Origin: CAWGLW01 sp963823525
GTDB taxonomy: Bacteria; Pseudomonadota; Gammaproteobacteria; Steroidobacterales; Steroidobacteraceae
Direction: 5' to 3'
Assembly (NCBI GenBank): GCA_963823525.1
Contig: CAWGLW010000006.1
Coordinates: 1,612,001-1,676,000 of the forward strand
Length of the DNA: 64,000 bases
A program made the position numbers and the translations under genes. Shown here piece after piece: positions 17,234 through 26,483 of the stretch. Below the pieces are notes generated by a model. It had not been told where the DNA came from. It saw nothing but the letters and a program-made list of their open reading frames with translations, and searched no databases. Positions within the stretch are counted from its first letter, which is position 1, and every line of letters starts with the position of its first letter.

Positions 17234-18433
17234 ATGCGGTTCGCAGATCTCGTGAGGCTGACAACCGGTTCGGTGCTCTCAGGCGCGGTCCGGGCGGTCC
17301 TGACGGCGCTGGGTATCGCCGTGGGGGTGGCCGCTGTCGTATTGCTCACCTCGATCGGTGAGGGTGTGCATCGGTTTGTGCTGTCGGAATTCACACAGTT
17401 TGGTACCAATCTCATCGGGATCAATCCGGGCACGGCAAAGACACTCGGAACGTCCATTGGCGTGTTCGGCACGGTGCGTCCGCTGACGATCGACGATTCA
17501 GAGGCGGTGCGGCGGGCACCCTATGTCATCGCGAGCGTCCCGATGGTGCAAGGCAATGCCGAGGTACAGGCGCGCGGTCGAAAGCGGCGCGTGACTGTTT
17601 TCGGTACGGGATCGGAGATGGCCGACGCGTTCCGGTTTGATGTCGCGCTGGGCGTATTTCTACCGCCGGACGATCCGCGGGCACCGCGCAGCCTGGCAGT
17701 GCTCGGTGCGAAAATGGCGAGCGAACTGTTCGGTGACACCAACCCGCTGGGCAGCAATGTTCGCGTCGGGGGTGGCCGCTTCCGCGTCATCGGGGTCATG
17801 CAGTCCAAGGGCACCATGGTGGGCTTTGACCTGGATGACACCGTGTACATTCCCGCGGCGAGCGCGCTGGATCTTTTCGATCGTGATGGCGTGGCTGAGA
17901 TCGACGTGCTCTACGAAGAGGGCGCTCCTGTCGGCGAGGTCGAGCAGGGCCTTCGGCGCGTGCTGATCGCAAGGCACGGCGATGAGGACTTCACCGTTAC
18001 GACTCAACAGCAGATGCTCGATGCCCTGGGTTCCGTACTCAACGTGCTGACCTTTGCCGTCGGTGCACTGGGCAGCATTTCGCTGCTGGTGGGCGGTGTC
18101 GGGATCTTCACGATCATGACGATCGGCGTGCGCGAGCGAACCGGGGAGATCGGCCTGTTGCGCGCGCTCGGCGCGCGCCGGGAGCAGGTGCTCGGTGTAT
18201 TCCTCGCCGAGGCTGTCGTGCTTTCCACGCTCGGCGGCCTGGCCGGACTGCTGCTCGGTATCGGCGGCGCATGGCTGTTAGGCCTCAGCTCCGATAGGTT
18301 GCCGGTGAGTTTCGCGCCCGAATTCATCGGGCTTGCCGTGGTGCTGTCGATCCTGATCGGGCTGGTCGCGGGAATACTGCCGGCTTTGAGCGCCTCGCGG
18401 CTCGATCCGGTTGAAGCGCTGCGTGCCGAGTAA
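17234..18433 (+). CDS. MacB/FtsX-type ABC transporter permease 2
   Basis: 399-aa paralogue of the preceding permease with the same layout: N-terminal helix, periplasmic core domain, three C-terminal helices and the tail PALSASRLDPVEALRAE. Conserved segments such as GIAVGVAAVVLLTSIGEG and GEIGLLRALGARREQVLGVF match the first permease, showing a tandem duplication followed by divergence. Last gene of the adaptor-ATPase-permease-permease operon. Substrate unknown; antimicrobial peptide, lipoprotein or small-molecule export are all possible. Confidence 0.9.
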   Translation: MRFADLVRLTTGSVLSGAVRAVLTALGIAVGVAAVVLLTSIGEGVHRFVLSEFTQFGTNLIGINPGTAKTLGTSIGVFGTVRPLTIDDSEAVRRAPYVIASVPMVQGNAEVQARGRKRRVTVFGTGSEMADAFRFDVALGVFLPPDDPRAPRSLAVLGAKMASELFGDTNPLGSNVRVGGGRFRVIGVMQSKGTMVGFDLDDTVYIPAASALDLFDRDGVAEIDVLYEEGAPVGEVEQGLRRVLIARHGDEDFTVTTQQQMLDALGSVLNVLTFAVGALGSISLLVGGVGIFTIMTIGVRERTGEIGLLRALGARREQVLGVFLAEAVVLSTLGGLAGLLLGIGGAWLLGLSSDRLPVSFAPEFIGLAVVLSILIGLVAGILPALSASRLDPVEALRAE

Positions 18434-18461
18434 ACGGCTTCACCGGGACCGCAGGCGACCG

Positions 18462-21014
18462 TCACGCTTCCGGCGGGCGCAGGCGGCGGGTCGCGACGGC
18501 CTGCATCGGGTCCTCCGGCCAGTAATGCTTGGGATAGCGGCCTTTGAGTTCCTTGCGGACCTCCGCGTAACCATCCGCCCAGAAGCTCGCCAGGTCGCGG
18601 GTCACCTGTACCGGGCGACGGGCCGGCGAGAGCAGTTCCATCGTGACCGCCACCTGCCGATCGCCGATGCGAGGTGACTCCATCAGACCAAACACTTCCT
18701 GGAGCCGCACCGAGAGCTTCGGCTGCCCGCTCGAGTAGTCGAGCCGGACCCGTGATCCGCTGGGCACCGCCAGATGGGTCGGTGCAAACTCATCCAGCCG
18801 TTTCCAGCTGTTCCAGTCTGCAAGGTTCTCAAAAGCGCAATGCAGATCGATTCGAACCAGTTGATCGCGCCGCGTCACGCCATCCAGCCAGGGCCCCAGC
18901 CAGCTCTCCAGTGTCTCGAGCAGTCGGTCGTCGCCCGTGTCGGGCCAGTCATACCGGCTTTGCGAAGACATCGCGCGTGCGAAAGCAAGCCGGGCCCGTC
19001 TTTCTTCGAGTTCCTCGGTCCAGGGCAGGCAACCCAGCCCCATAGAGCGTATCCCTGTCAACATCGCGGCCAGTACGGCTTCGGGGTCGACCGCTACAAG
19101 CCGCGACTCAGTGAGTGTGAGCTTACCGAGGCGGCGCAGCTTGCGGGCCACGACGCAATGCTCACGATCATTCCAGGCAATTTCCGACTCTGTTTCGATG
19201 AGCGGACTGACGTGGGTCTCGAGATCGAAAAGATCTACCGGCAATGCGAGGTGGATACGCGCTTCGCGCTCCACATCGTCGAGCGAAGCGACGACGATGA
19301 ATTCCGAACCGGCGAGCGCGGCCGCCTGCGGGAACATCGCTCCGCGCCCGCCGCTGAGCAGGTAGTGGCCGGGCTGCGAGCGCCGTCGTCGGCCGATCCG
19401 GTCCGGATACGCCATCGCGAGCAGTAGACCTGCACTCGCCGATTCACGGTGGGTGCCTGTCCTGCGCCGGGCAGCAGCAGATGATGGCCGGAGCCGTCGC
19501 TCGATCTGGGCGGCGAGTTGCCTGATACGCGTGAGCGCCGCGCGATCGGCCTCGAACCCAGCCGGTGCAGTGGCACCGTGTAACATCTCGATCCGCAGGC
19601 GAAGGTCCGGGTTTCGCAATGCGCCGCGTGACTTCAGTGGATCGCGCTCGGACAGCAGGGCCGCGAGTTCGCAGGCAAGGCCCTGCCGGCCGAGCTGTTG
19701 TCCCCGCAGCACCATGTGCGCGAGCCTCGGATGCAGGCCGAGTGTGCTCATCTGACGGCCGAGCGCAGTGGGACGTCCGGCGGCGTCAATGGCCTCCAGA
19801 CGCTGCAGTTGATCACGCGCCTGCGCAAGCGGACCCGACGGCGGCGGGTCCAGCCAGGACAAGGTCAACGGGTCCCGTGCACCCCAGCAGGCCAGTTCCA
19901 GCGCGAGTGGTGCGAGATCGGCTTCGACAATCTCCGGCGATGCCTGGCTGGCGAGCGACTCGTGTTCGGATTCGCTCCACAGGCGATAACAGACACCGGG
20001 TGCCGTTCGCCCGGCCCGTCCCCGACGTTGATCGGCCGACGCGCGTGAGATGCTGCGCGTCTCGAGCCGGCTCATGCCGGAATTTGGATCGAAGCGCTGG
20101 TGTCGTTCCAGACCGCTGTCGATCACGATGCGGACACCGGGGATGGTCAGGCTGGTCTCGGCGATGCTCGTTGCGAGGATGACTTTTCGGCGTCCGCTTT
20201 CGTCCGGGCGCAGCGCGGCATCCTGCTCGGCGGCGGATAGCTGGCCGTGCAGCGGCAGGATGCGCGTATCACCTGCCGTGAGCGTCGCTGCGAGCAGGTT
20301 CGCGGTGCGACGGATTTCCGCGGTCCCAGGCAGGAACAGCAGGGCGTCGCCGGCGTTTTCATCGAGTGCACGGACGGTCACGCCGGCCATGCGTCGCTCC
20401 AGTTCGCCCACCGTCGTTCGCGCATCGCGCGTCAACGGGACAAAGCGGGTTTCGACATCGAAGGATCGGCCCGCCGTGCTGATAACCTGGGCGTTCTCCA
20501 GCAACTTCAACAGTGGGCCGCTTTCCAGCGTGGCCGACATCACCACGAGCCGCAGGGACTCCCGCAGGTGGCGCCGGGCATCGAGACACAGGGCGAGGCC
20601 GAGATCGCTCTGCAGGCCGCGTTCGTGGAATTCGTCGAACACCACGCAGGCCGTACCCTCGAGGGCGGGGTCGTGCTGCAGCATCCGTGTGAAGATTCCG
20701 TCGGTCACGACCTCTATTCGTGTCGCCGGGCCGACCTGGCTCTGCAGGCGCGTGCGATATCCGACAGTCTGCCCGGCGTCTTCGCCCAGTATCTCGGCCA
20801 TGCGCCGGGCCACCGCGCGTGCTGCCACGCGTCGCGGCTCGAGCACGATGATGCGCTGATCCGCGCGCCAGTGGGCAGCGAGCAGGGCCAGTGGCACGAC
20901 CGTGCTTTTGCCCGCACCCGGGGGTGCCTCGATGACCGTACAACCGTGCGATTCCAGCGCCGCCAGAACAGCGGGCAATACCTGGCCAATCGGCAGTTCG
21001 GGCAGGTCACGCAT
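18462..21014 (-). CDS. hrpB: ATP-dependent DEAH-box helicase HrpB
   Basis: 850-aa DExH RNA helicase of the HrpB family; cellular role poorly known, dispensable in E. coli. Walker A EAPPGAGKSTVVPLALL near residues 29-45, DEFH box in CVVFDEFHERGLQSDLGL, SAT motif VMSATLES, motif VI QRRGRAGRTAPGVCYR, followed by the HA2 and HrpB C-terminal domains (ending KHYWPEDPMQAVATRRLRPP). The ATG at 21014 (MRDLPELPIGQVLP) is preferred over an in-frame start at 21137, because the extra 41 residues are unlike the family. Converges with the permease operon. Confidence 0.94.
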   Translation of the reverse strand: MRDLPELPIGQVLPAVLAALESHGCTVIEAPPGAGKSTVVPLALLAAHWRADQRIIVLEPRRVAARAVARRMAEILGEDAGQTVGYRTRLQSQVGPATRIEVVTDGIFTRMLQHDPALEGTACVVFDEFHERGLQSDLGLALCLDARRHLRESLRLVVMSATLESGPLLKLLENAQVISTAGRSFDVETRFVPLTRDARTTVGELERRMAGVTVRALDENAGDALLFLPGTAEIRRTANLLAATLTAGDTRILPLHGQLSAAEQDAALRPDESGRRKVILATSIAETSLTIPGVRIVIDSGLERHQRFDPNSGMSRLETRSISRASADQRRGRAGRTAPGVCYRLWSESEHESLASQASPEIVEADLAPLALELACWGARDPLTLSWLDPPPSGPLAQARDQLQRLEAIDAAGRPTALGRQMSTLGLHPRLAHMVLRGQQLGRQGLACELAALLSERDPLKSRGALRNPDLRLRIEMLHGATAPAGFEADRAALTRIRQLAAQIERRLRPSSAAARRRTGTHRESASAGLLLAMAYPDRIGRRRRSQPGHYLLSGGRGAMFPQAAALAGSEFIVVASLDDVEREARIHLALPVDLFDLETHVSPLIETESEIAWNDREHCVVARKLRRLGKLTLTESRLVAVDPEAVLAAMLTGIRSMGLGCLPWTEELEERRARLAFARAMSSQSRYDWPDTGDDRLLETLESWLGPWLDGVTRRDQLVRIDLHCAFENLADWNSWKRLDEFAPTHLAVPSGSRVRLDYSSGQPKLSVRLQEVFGLMESPRIGDRQVAVTMELLSPARRPVQVTRDLASFWADGYAEVRKELKGRYPKHYWPEDPMQAVATRRLRPPEA

Positions 21015-21049
21015 ACGAACCTCGGCGGTGCTGTGCGCTCCGGGTCCGG

Positions 21050-21556
21050 CTAAGGGTTCCAGTCCTTGTACTCGATATAGGCCGGCCGGCTCTCGTCCTT
21101 GCGCGCGGCCGATTGCTCGGCAAGCCACTGAAACCACTCCGCCCAGGAAGGCTGGACCTGCTCCGTACGCACCTGTGCGAGCCAGGCATCGAGCTTACGC
21201 CACACCACGACAACCAATCCTCCTGCCAGTTGTTGCACGGTTTCGTAGTCGGCAATTCGCTTGAACACGAGCAATCCCATCGTTTCAAACGTCGTGCTGA
21301 CAATGATTGCGGCCCGTTCGTACTGCGCGCCGCGCTGCCGGAGTTCGGCCGGCGGGCAATGATCGGGCAGAGTACGAATCAGGGCGACCGCATCGGCGAG
21401 TTCCACGTTGTAGAACGTCCGCATCAATTCCCCTGCGACGATATCTCGGCGTTGCTTGCGGATCTCGAATAACTGGAAAAGCCCAAACGCGATACCGCCG
21501 ATGACGATCAGCGTGCCGATTATCTCGGCGTAGTTCGCGAGTTCCTGCAATGTCAC
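21050..21556 (-). CDS. membrane-anchored hypothetical protein (DUF4760-like)
   Basis: 168 aa. One N-terminal transmembrane helix (about residues 10-29, IIGTLIVIGGIAFGLFQL) followed by a basic stretch (RKQRRDIVAGELMRTFYN) and a helical cytoplasmic domain rich in Trp and Glu. The layout resembles DUF4760 proteins, but I cannot confirm it by alignment. It lies 35 bases upstream of hrpB on the same strand and may share its transcript. No function can be stated. Confidence 0.65.
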   Translation of the reverse strand: MTLQELANYAEIIGTLIVIGGIAFGLFQLFEIRKQRRDIVAGELMRTFYNVELADAVALIRTLPDHCPPAELRQRGAQYERAAIIVSTTFETMGLLVFKRIADYETVQQLAGGLVVVVWRKLDAWLAQVRTEQVQPSWAEWFQWLAEQSAARKDESRPAYIEYKDWNP

Positions 21557-21707
21557 TGGTTGTCTCCTGAAGTGGCGGCTTCCACGCCCGCGCCGGTGAA
21601 GGGTAACGGAACCGCCCGCGGGCTGGGCCGGTCAATGCCCGTTCGGTCCACTGTCAGCGCAGTTATCTCCGTACAATACGCGGCAGCTAGGTTCCGGGAG
21701 ACGATCA

Positions 21708-22193
21708 ATGCCCAGCCAGATCGGTTTGTGGTTGCTGGCCGCCGCGCTGGTCCTCGTCGGGCTGGCCGGCTCGGTTCTGCCCGCCCTGCCCGGCGTCCCA
21801 CTGGTTTTCGCGGGGCTGCTGGTTGCGGCGTGGGCGGATGACTTCCAGCGAGTCAGCTGGTGGATGATCGTCCTGCTCGGCGCGCTGACGCTCCTGTCGA
21901 TAGTCATCGACCTGGCGGCCACGGCGCTTGGCGCCAGGCGGGTAGGAGCAACGCGCTGGGCGATTGCGGGCGCGGCAATCGGCACGGTCGTTGGTCTGTT
22001 CCTGGGGCTGCCGGGTCTCATACTCGGGCCGTTCATGGGGGCCGTGGCAGGTGAGTTGCTGTCCCACGGCGAGATTCAGAAGGCTACGCGGGCGGGCGTC
22101 GCAACCTGGGTGGGCCTGATTTTTGGCACCCTCGCGAAACTTGCGCTGATTTTTACGATGATCGGGCTGTTTGCGTTCGCTTATTTCATCTGA
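21708..22193 (+). CDS. DUF456 family membrane protein
   Basis: 161-aa inner-membrane protein of the DUF456 family, function unknown. Nearly all hydrophobic, with about four to five helices; family marks are the N-terminal GLAGSVLPALPGVPLVFAG and the Gly-rich segment GTVVGLFLGLPGLILGPFMG. ATG at 21708, divergent from the DUF4760-like gene. No operon partners on its strand. Confidence 0.85.
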   Translation: MPSQIGLWLLAAALVLVGLAGSVLPALPGVPLVFAGLLVAAWADDFQRVSWWMIVLLGALTLLSIVIDLAATALGARRVGATRWAIAGAAIGTVVGLFLGLPGLILGPFMGAVAGELLSHGEIQKATRAGVATWVGLIFGTLAKLALIFTMIGLFAFAYFI

Positions 22194-22320
22194 CGGGCGC
22201 GGTTCGGCGCCGCTTCGTTGCGGGCGGTCAAAGACCCGCTGGCCCGGGCAACGCCAGGCATGAGGCGCGGATCCCCGTCACCCGGCAGGAATGTCAGGGC
22301 GTAACGGCCAGGCAGCCCGG

Positions 22321-23232
22321 TCAAGCCTGTTCGTAGTGCGCTTCGCACTCCCGTTCGCGTCCACGCACGACGCGCTTTCCCGTGAGCGACCCATGGGTCT
22401 CCGTGACCACCGTGCACTGGCCTTCGGCATGTTCGCTGTCGTAATAATAGATCACGACCCAGTCACTGGTCCGTCCCAGGTTGTGCGCCAGCGCCGTATT
22501 CGAGTACATCGCGGTAAAGTGCCAGCTGTCCGTATCGGCGTGCAGCAAGGGCAGCCAGTGCTCGCCGGTGGGGTTGAAGCGCCTGGGAGCAATGGTTGGC
22601 AGCTTGCCCGACGCCGCCTTGTCACGATACTCGTGGTCAACCTTGAGCAGGGTATTCACCGGCGGTTCCGCGATGCGCGATTCCTGGCCGGCAATCGAAT
22701 ATCGCCGTGGATGAACACGCGACAGCATCGACTGCAAGCTTGCGCGAATCGCGGCTGCACGACGAGGGCCCACACCGGGAACGGTTTCCAGGCGTCCGTT
22801 ATGAGCACAGACTTCGAGCGCCTCGAGCGTGTCGATGTGCAGCTCCTCGTGAATGCGCTCGGCCAGCCGGTGACCCAGGCCGGGCACTGTCGTCAGGAGC
22901 TGCACGGGATCGGCACTGCCACGAAGTCGCTCGAGTTGCATCCAGTGCCCGGTTCGCACCATTTCCTGCAGGGCCGATGCAATTCCTCTGCCAATATTGG
23001 GCAATTTTTCAAGTCCGGCGGGTCCTTCGCGCTCCAGGCACACGGCCACGTCTTCGTCGAGATCGAGGATCGTCCTCGCGCCTTTCCGATAGGCTGAGAT
23101 CCTGAACGAATTGGCACCCTGCGACTCGAGCAATGCGGCAGCCTCCCGGAGGCGATCGGCGTATTGCGCGTTGTTACTGCCCGACAGCGGGTCCCGGTGC
23201 CCGGTTGCGGCGCGATGCAGATTGCCATTCAT
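22321..23232 (-). CDS. helix-hairpin-helix DNA-binding protein (PolX N-terminal-like domain)
   Basis: 303 aa. Residues about 25-170 resemble the 8-kDa and fingers region of family X DNA polymerases: a helical start (YADRLREAAALLESQGANSF), then three Gly-containing hairpins LPNIGRGIASAL, VPGLGHRLAERI and VPGVGPRRAAAI. The polymerase palm domain is absent. The rest (about 175-303) is a separate domain with Trp- and Tyr-rich strands (DTDSWHFTAMYSNT, DWVVIYYYDSEHAEGQ) and a final RGRERECEAHY. Likely binds gapped or structured DNA (inference). ATG at 23232 chosen; 7 bases after the CBS gene stop, so one operon. Confidence 0.75.
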   Translation of the reverse strand: MNGNLHRAATGHRDPLSGSNNAQYADRLREAAALLESQGANSFRISAYRKGARTILDLDEDVAVCLEREGPAGLEKLPNIGRGIASALQEMVRTGHWMQLERLRGSADPVQLLTTVPGLGHRLAERIHEELHIDTLEALEVCAHNGRLETVPGVGPRRAAAIRASLQSMLSRVHPRRYSIAGQESRIAEPPVNTLLKVDHEYRDKAASGKLPTIAPRRFNPTGEHWLPLLHADTDSWHFTAMYSNTALAHNLGRTSDWVVIYYYDSEHAEGQCTVVTETHGSLTGKRVVRGRERECEAHYEQA

Positions 23233-23239
23233 TGACGAA

Positions 23240-23683
23240 TCACGCGATGAGATCCGGACCCTGGCCGGCGGGGTGTTGCTCTCGCAGAATGCGTGCCAGC
23301 GCGTGACAGGCATCCGTGGTGGTGAAGATGCCGACGAGCTTTCCGTCACGCGTGACCAGCGCCGAACCGAGGCGATGCTCCGCCATCGTTGCCGCAACGT
23401 CTTCGAGTCGCGCCGAGGCCTCGACGACGTACGAGTCCGGCTGATAAATGTCACGCACGGTCAGTTCGTTCTCCGGCGCGAATCCAAGATCCGGCCCAAG
23501 GGCCAGCTTGATGTCCCGGTCGGTCAGAATCCCGGCCAGCTCATCGTTTTCTGTAACCGGTAAGTGCCGAATCTGGCGCTCACGAAAGAATGCGTGAGCC
23601 TCAGCCAGTGGAGCCTCGATATCAATCGAGAAAGGGAAGGGTGTCATGAACCCCAGGATCTGATGATTCTTTTGCCGCGACAT
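23240..23683 (-). CDS. CBS-domain pair protein
   Basis: 147-aa protein consisting of two CBS domains (about residues 22-75 and 85-140), a module that binds adenine nucleotides. Conserved pieces: HLPVTENDELAGILTDRDIKLAL and GSALVTRDGKLVGIFTTTDA. ATG at 23683. Next gene downstream, 7 bases away, is the HhH protein, a pairing also seen in related genomes as far as I recall. Its partner and ligand are unknown. Confidence 0.88.
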   Translation of the reverse strand: MSRQKNHQILGFMTPFPFSIDIEAPLAEAHAFFRERQIRHLPVTENDELAGILTDRDIKLALGPDLGFAPENELTVRDIYQPDSYVVEASARLEDVAATMAEHRLGSALVTRDGKLVGIFTTTDACHALARILREQHPAGQGPDLIA

Positions 23684-23809
23684 GGGCCTGCCCGGTTATC
23701 TTGGCTCGCCTGATGTTGCACCGGAAAAAACCGTGCGACTATTGGGGATTAACGAGATGAGGTGCCGCGTCACGATGGCTCTCCTTTGCAAGGAAAACTG
23801 AATAATCCA

Positions 23810-25276
23810 ATGATTCGTGCCTTCGTTCGTCACCTGATCGCAATCGCCAGTTCCGTATTGCTTGGGTTTGCAGTGATTGCCCTGGTTGCCTTCGCCTGGT
23901 TCCTGAGCAGCGGCCCCGACCTGCAGTCCTGGCACGAAGTCCAGTTGAAGTCCGAATTCAAGGCGGGCAGAACGGCCGGGATCACGAGTCTCGATCAGTA
24001 CCGGCACCTGGAGGACCGCCTGTTCGATGAACTGAACACGCGCATCGTCGCTGGCGTCGACGGCGACAAGCGCAGCCTGTTCAATCGATACAGTTCTGGC
24101 AGCCGCAGCGATCCTGCAATCTGGCAGACAAACTGGAATCGGACCTTTGAGATAAGACCGGCCCACCCGACCGGCGCGGTATTGCTGCTGCACGGACTGA
24201 CCGATTCACCCTACAGCCTGCGTGCGATCGGCGAACATCTTGCCGCCAGTGGACTGCACGTCGTCGGGCTTCGACTGCCCGGGCACGGCACTGCCCCTTC
24301 GGGCCTGTTGAGCTTCGAAATCGAGGACATGCAGGCCATCGTCCGTATGGCCATGCAGGACCTGCGCGCGCAGCAGGGCGGCGATCGGCCCATCTATATG
24401 GTCGGTTACTCGAACGGCGCCGCGCTGGCGGTGGATTATTCTGTCGCCGTTATCGAAGGCGTGCCCCTGCCGAAGCCGGCTGGACTGATCCTGATTTCGC
24501 CGGCCATCGGGATTTCGCCACTGGCCATCGTGGGTCGACTGCGCACCGGTATTTCCGCGCTGCCCGGGTTCGGGCGTGCGGCCTGGCAGACGATCGAGCT
24601 CGAGATTGATCCTTATAAGTACTCGTCGTTCAGTTTCCACGCCGCCGGTGAGACACAACGGCTGACCCGCACCGTTGCTCGACGAGTCGCGAAGCTCTCG
24701 CGGCGGACACCGATTGAATCGTTCCCGCCGGTGCTTGCCTTCCTGTCGACGGTTGATGCAACGGTCCGGGCGGAGGCCGTCGTCGATGCCCTGATGGCGC
24801 ACCTGGCGCCGGCGGGCCACGAGCTGGTCCTGTTCGACATCAATCGGCTGGCCGCCGTTCGATCGTTGTTGATCGCCGATCCCGGTCCCTTGACCGGCCG
24901 ATTGCTGGCCATGCCTGAGCGGTCATTTACTCTGTCGGTCATTACGAATGCGAGTCCTGAGAGCTGGCAGGTGGTTGAATTGCGTGCCGAACCGGGATCG
25001 GAGACGCAGCGATCACGTGCGCTGGGCCTGAGCTGGCCGAGGAATGTTTTTTCGCTGTCCCACCTCGCGTTACCGGTGCCACCCGATGACCCGCTCTATG
25101 GTTTCGAGGCCGCCGAGACCGGCCGCCATGTCCAGTTTGGTCGGGTCGAGGCGCGCGGCGAGATCGGCGTGCTGGCCGTGCCGAGCTGGCTGCTGGTCCG
25201 GCAACGCAGCAATCCGTTTTTCGGCTACATGATCGAGCGTATCGACGGCTTCATCGCGAACCAGACGGCTCCCTGA
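23810..25276 (+). CDS. membrane-anchored alpha/beta hydrolase (lipase/esterase-like)
   Basis: 488 aa. An N-terminal helix (about residues 8-33) probably anchors the protein with the catalytic domain in the periplasm. The hydrolase core shows oxyanion motif LLLHGLTDSPYSLRAIGEHL (about 125-144), RLPGHGTAPSGL and nucleophile elbow GYSNGA (GxSxG type). Candidate acid (ALSTVDATV-like region, LAFLSTVDAT) is visible; the His is less sure. Longer than a minimal lysophospholipase because of the N-terminal extension and an extra C-terminal segment. ATG at 23810 is preferred to the in-frame GTG at 23762. Divergent from the CBS gene. Confidence 0.8.
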   Translation: MIRAFVRHLIAIASSVLLGFAVIALVAFAWFLSSGPDLQSWHEVQLKSEFKAGRTAGITSLDQYRHLEDRLFDELNTRIVAGVDGDKRSLFNRYSSGSRSDPAIWQTNWNRTFEIRPAHPTGAVLLLHGLTDSPYSLRAIGEHLAASGLHVVGLRLPGHGTAPSGLLSFEIEDMQAIVRMAMQDLRAQQGGDRPIYMVGYSNGAALAVDYSVAVIEGVPLPKPAGLILISPAIGISPLAIVGRLRTGISALPGFGRAAWQTIELEIDPYKYSSFSFHAAGETQRLTRTVARRVAKLSRRTPIESFPPVLAFLSTVDATVRAEAVVDALMAHLAPAGHELVLFDINRLAAVRSLLIADPGPLTGRLLAMPERSFTLSVITNASPESWQVVELRAEPGSETQRSRALGLSWPRNVFSLSHLALPVPPDDPLYGFEAAETGRHVQFGRVEARGEIGVLAVPSWLLVRQRSNPFFGYMIERIDGFIANQTAP

Positions 25277-25377
25277 CCGGTTCCTTCGACGTGCTGCGAA
25301 TCGGCCCCTGCGAGCCCGTTCCCGCAGAGGTCGATGAGGCTTCGTACGCTGGCGTATGATGTCGTCATGATCCCGCA

Positions 25378-25896
25378 GTGGATGGTCTGATGGCACTGAA
25401 TGACCCACCCCCCGAATCGTTGCCGGGCGCGCCGCGCTCGCGCCCGAGGCGGGGTTTCTTCGCCTATTTCATCGGCAGCCTGATGGGTGCCCTGGTGCTG
25501 GTCGCTCTGTACACGATGCTGATGTTGTGGTGGAGCTATTCCGAAGGTGATCGCGCGGGTGTGCTGCAGAAGTTTTCCAAGCGAGGATGGGTCTGCAAGA
25601 CCTACGAGGGAGAACTGGCGATGTACGTCGTCGGTGGGGTCGCGCCACAGATCTGGAATTTCAGTGTCCGCGACGATGTGGTGGCGGAGCAGCTGCAGCA
25701 CCTCGTCGGCCAGCAGGTCCGTCTGAGCTACGATGAGCATCGCGGTCTGCCGACGGACTGTTTCGGCGAGACCGACTACTTCGTGAAGCACGTGGAAAAG
25801 GTCGAACTGAATTTTCCGGTCCAGCCGCCCGGCGAGGCCGATGCGCCGGGGGTGGCACCGGAGGTGGAGCAACCGCTCTCAAAGCCGGCCGGGTAG
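25378..25896 (+). CDS. hypothetical single-pass membrane protein
   Basis: 172 aa. Pro- and Arg-rich N-terminus, one transmembrane helix (about residues 29-52, FFAYFIGSLMGALVLVALY), then a conserved domain (KRGWVCKTYEGELAMYVVGG, RLSYDEHRGLPTDCFGETDY) and a Pro-rich tail. The pattern occurs in other proteobacterial proteins of unknown role, sometimes given misleading enzyme names. Start may instead be the ATG 12 bases later at 25390. Converges with the JAB peptidase gene, 8 bases apart. Confidence 0.65.
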   Translation: MDGLMALNDPPPESLPGAPRSRPRRGFFAYFIGSLMGALVLVALYTMLMLWWSYSEGDRAGVLQKFSKRGWVCKTYEGELAMYVVGGVAPQIWNFSVRDDVVAEQLQHLVGQQVRLSYDEHRGLPTDCFGETDYFVKHVEKVELNFPVQPPGEADAPGVAPEVEQPLSKPAG

Positions 25897-25904
25897 GCCG
25901 CAAT

Positions 25905-26483
25905 TCAGTCTTCCGTGGCCAGGACGCCCGGAGTCGTCACGTCAGGAAGTTCCACAAACCGGGCTGGCGCGTTGCAGTTCGCGCCGATGAACACGGCGTG
26001 CTCAAGACGAAACGGGTCGATTACCCAGCCGATACTGTACGGCTGGCCGAAGAACGCGAGCTGGGTGCGGCGATCGGTGGCACTGAAAAAAGCCCCCAGC
26101 CCAGGGTGGCTGTGATACCAGCCGACCACCAGGTCCATTGGCCCGCGCCCGGCGCGTGCCTGCTCCCAGAGATCCGATTCCATCCGCAGCGAGACGCCGG
26201 AGCCAGAAAATTCCGCAGCCGGGATGGCGCGGGTCAGCAGCACCGCGAGGCTTTTTTCAGGATCTTCGCTGCCGTCCAGGGTAAAGACCTCTCCCAGCAA
26301 CAGGCCGCCCTGCTCGACATGACGCTCGCTGAGATGGGCCAGGATGCCGGCCTGCAATTCGTGTGGAACCAGTACCGTGATGCCGCCGGGTTCTGGCTGC
26401 CAGTCGTCGGCACGGCCCAATCGATGGCCAAGATCCGCAATGGCCTGGAAGGGTAAATCGGGTGCCCGCTCGGTCCAGCGCAT
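25905..26483 (-). CDS. JAB/JAMM (MPN+) metallopeptidase, deubiquitinase-like
   Basis: 192-aa zinc metalloprotease of the JAB1/MPN fold; in eukaryotes and in bacterial Ubl operons such enzymes remove or process ubiquitin-like modifiers. The complete JAMM site is visible: Glu57 (HVEQGGLLLGE), H124-S-H126-P (GWYHSHPGLGAFFSATD), Ser134 and Asp137 in exact HxHPx6SxxD spacing. ATG at 26483 overlaps the E2 stop by one base (TGATG), which fixes the start and shows translational coupling; the in-frame extension to 26579 is rejected. Last gene of the E1-Ubl-E2-JAB operon, so it most likely cleaves conjugates of the 83-aa Ubl. Confidence 0.9.
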   Translation of the reverse strand: MRWTERAPDLPFQAIADLGHRLGRADDWQPEPGGITVLVPHELQAGILAHLSERHVEQGGLLLGEVFTLDGSEDPEKSLAVLLTRAIPAAEFSGSGVSLRMESDLWEQARAGRGPMDLVVGWYHSHPGLGAFFSATDRRTQLAFFGQPYSIGWVIDPFRLEHAVFIGANCNAPARFVELPDVTTPGVLATED

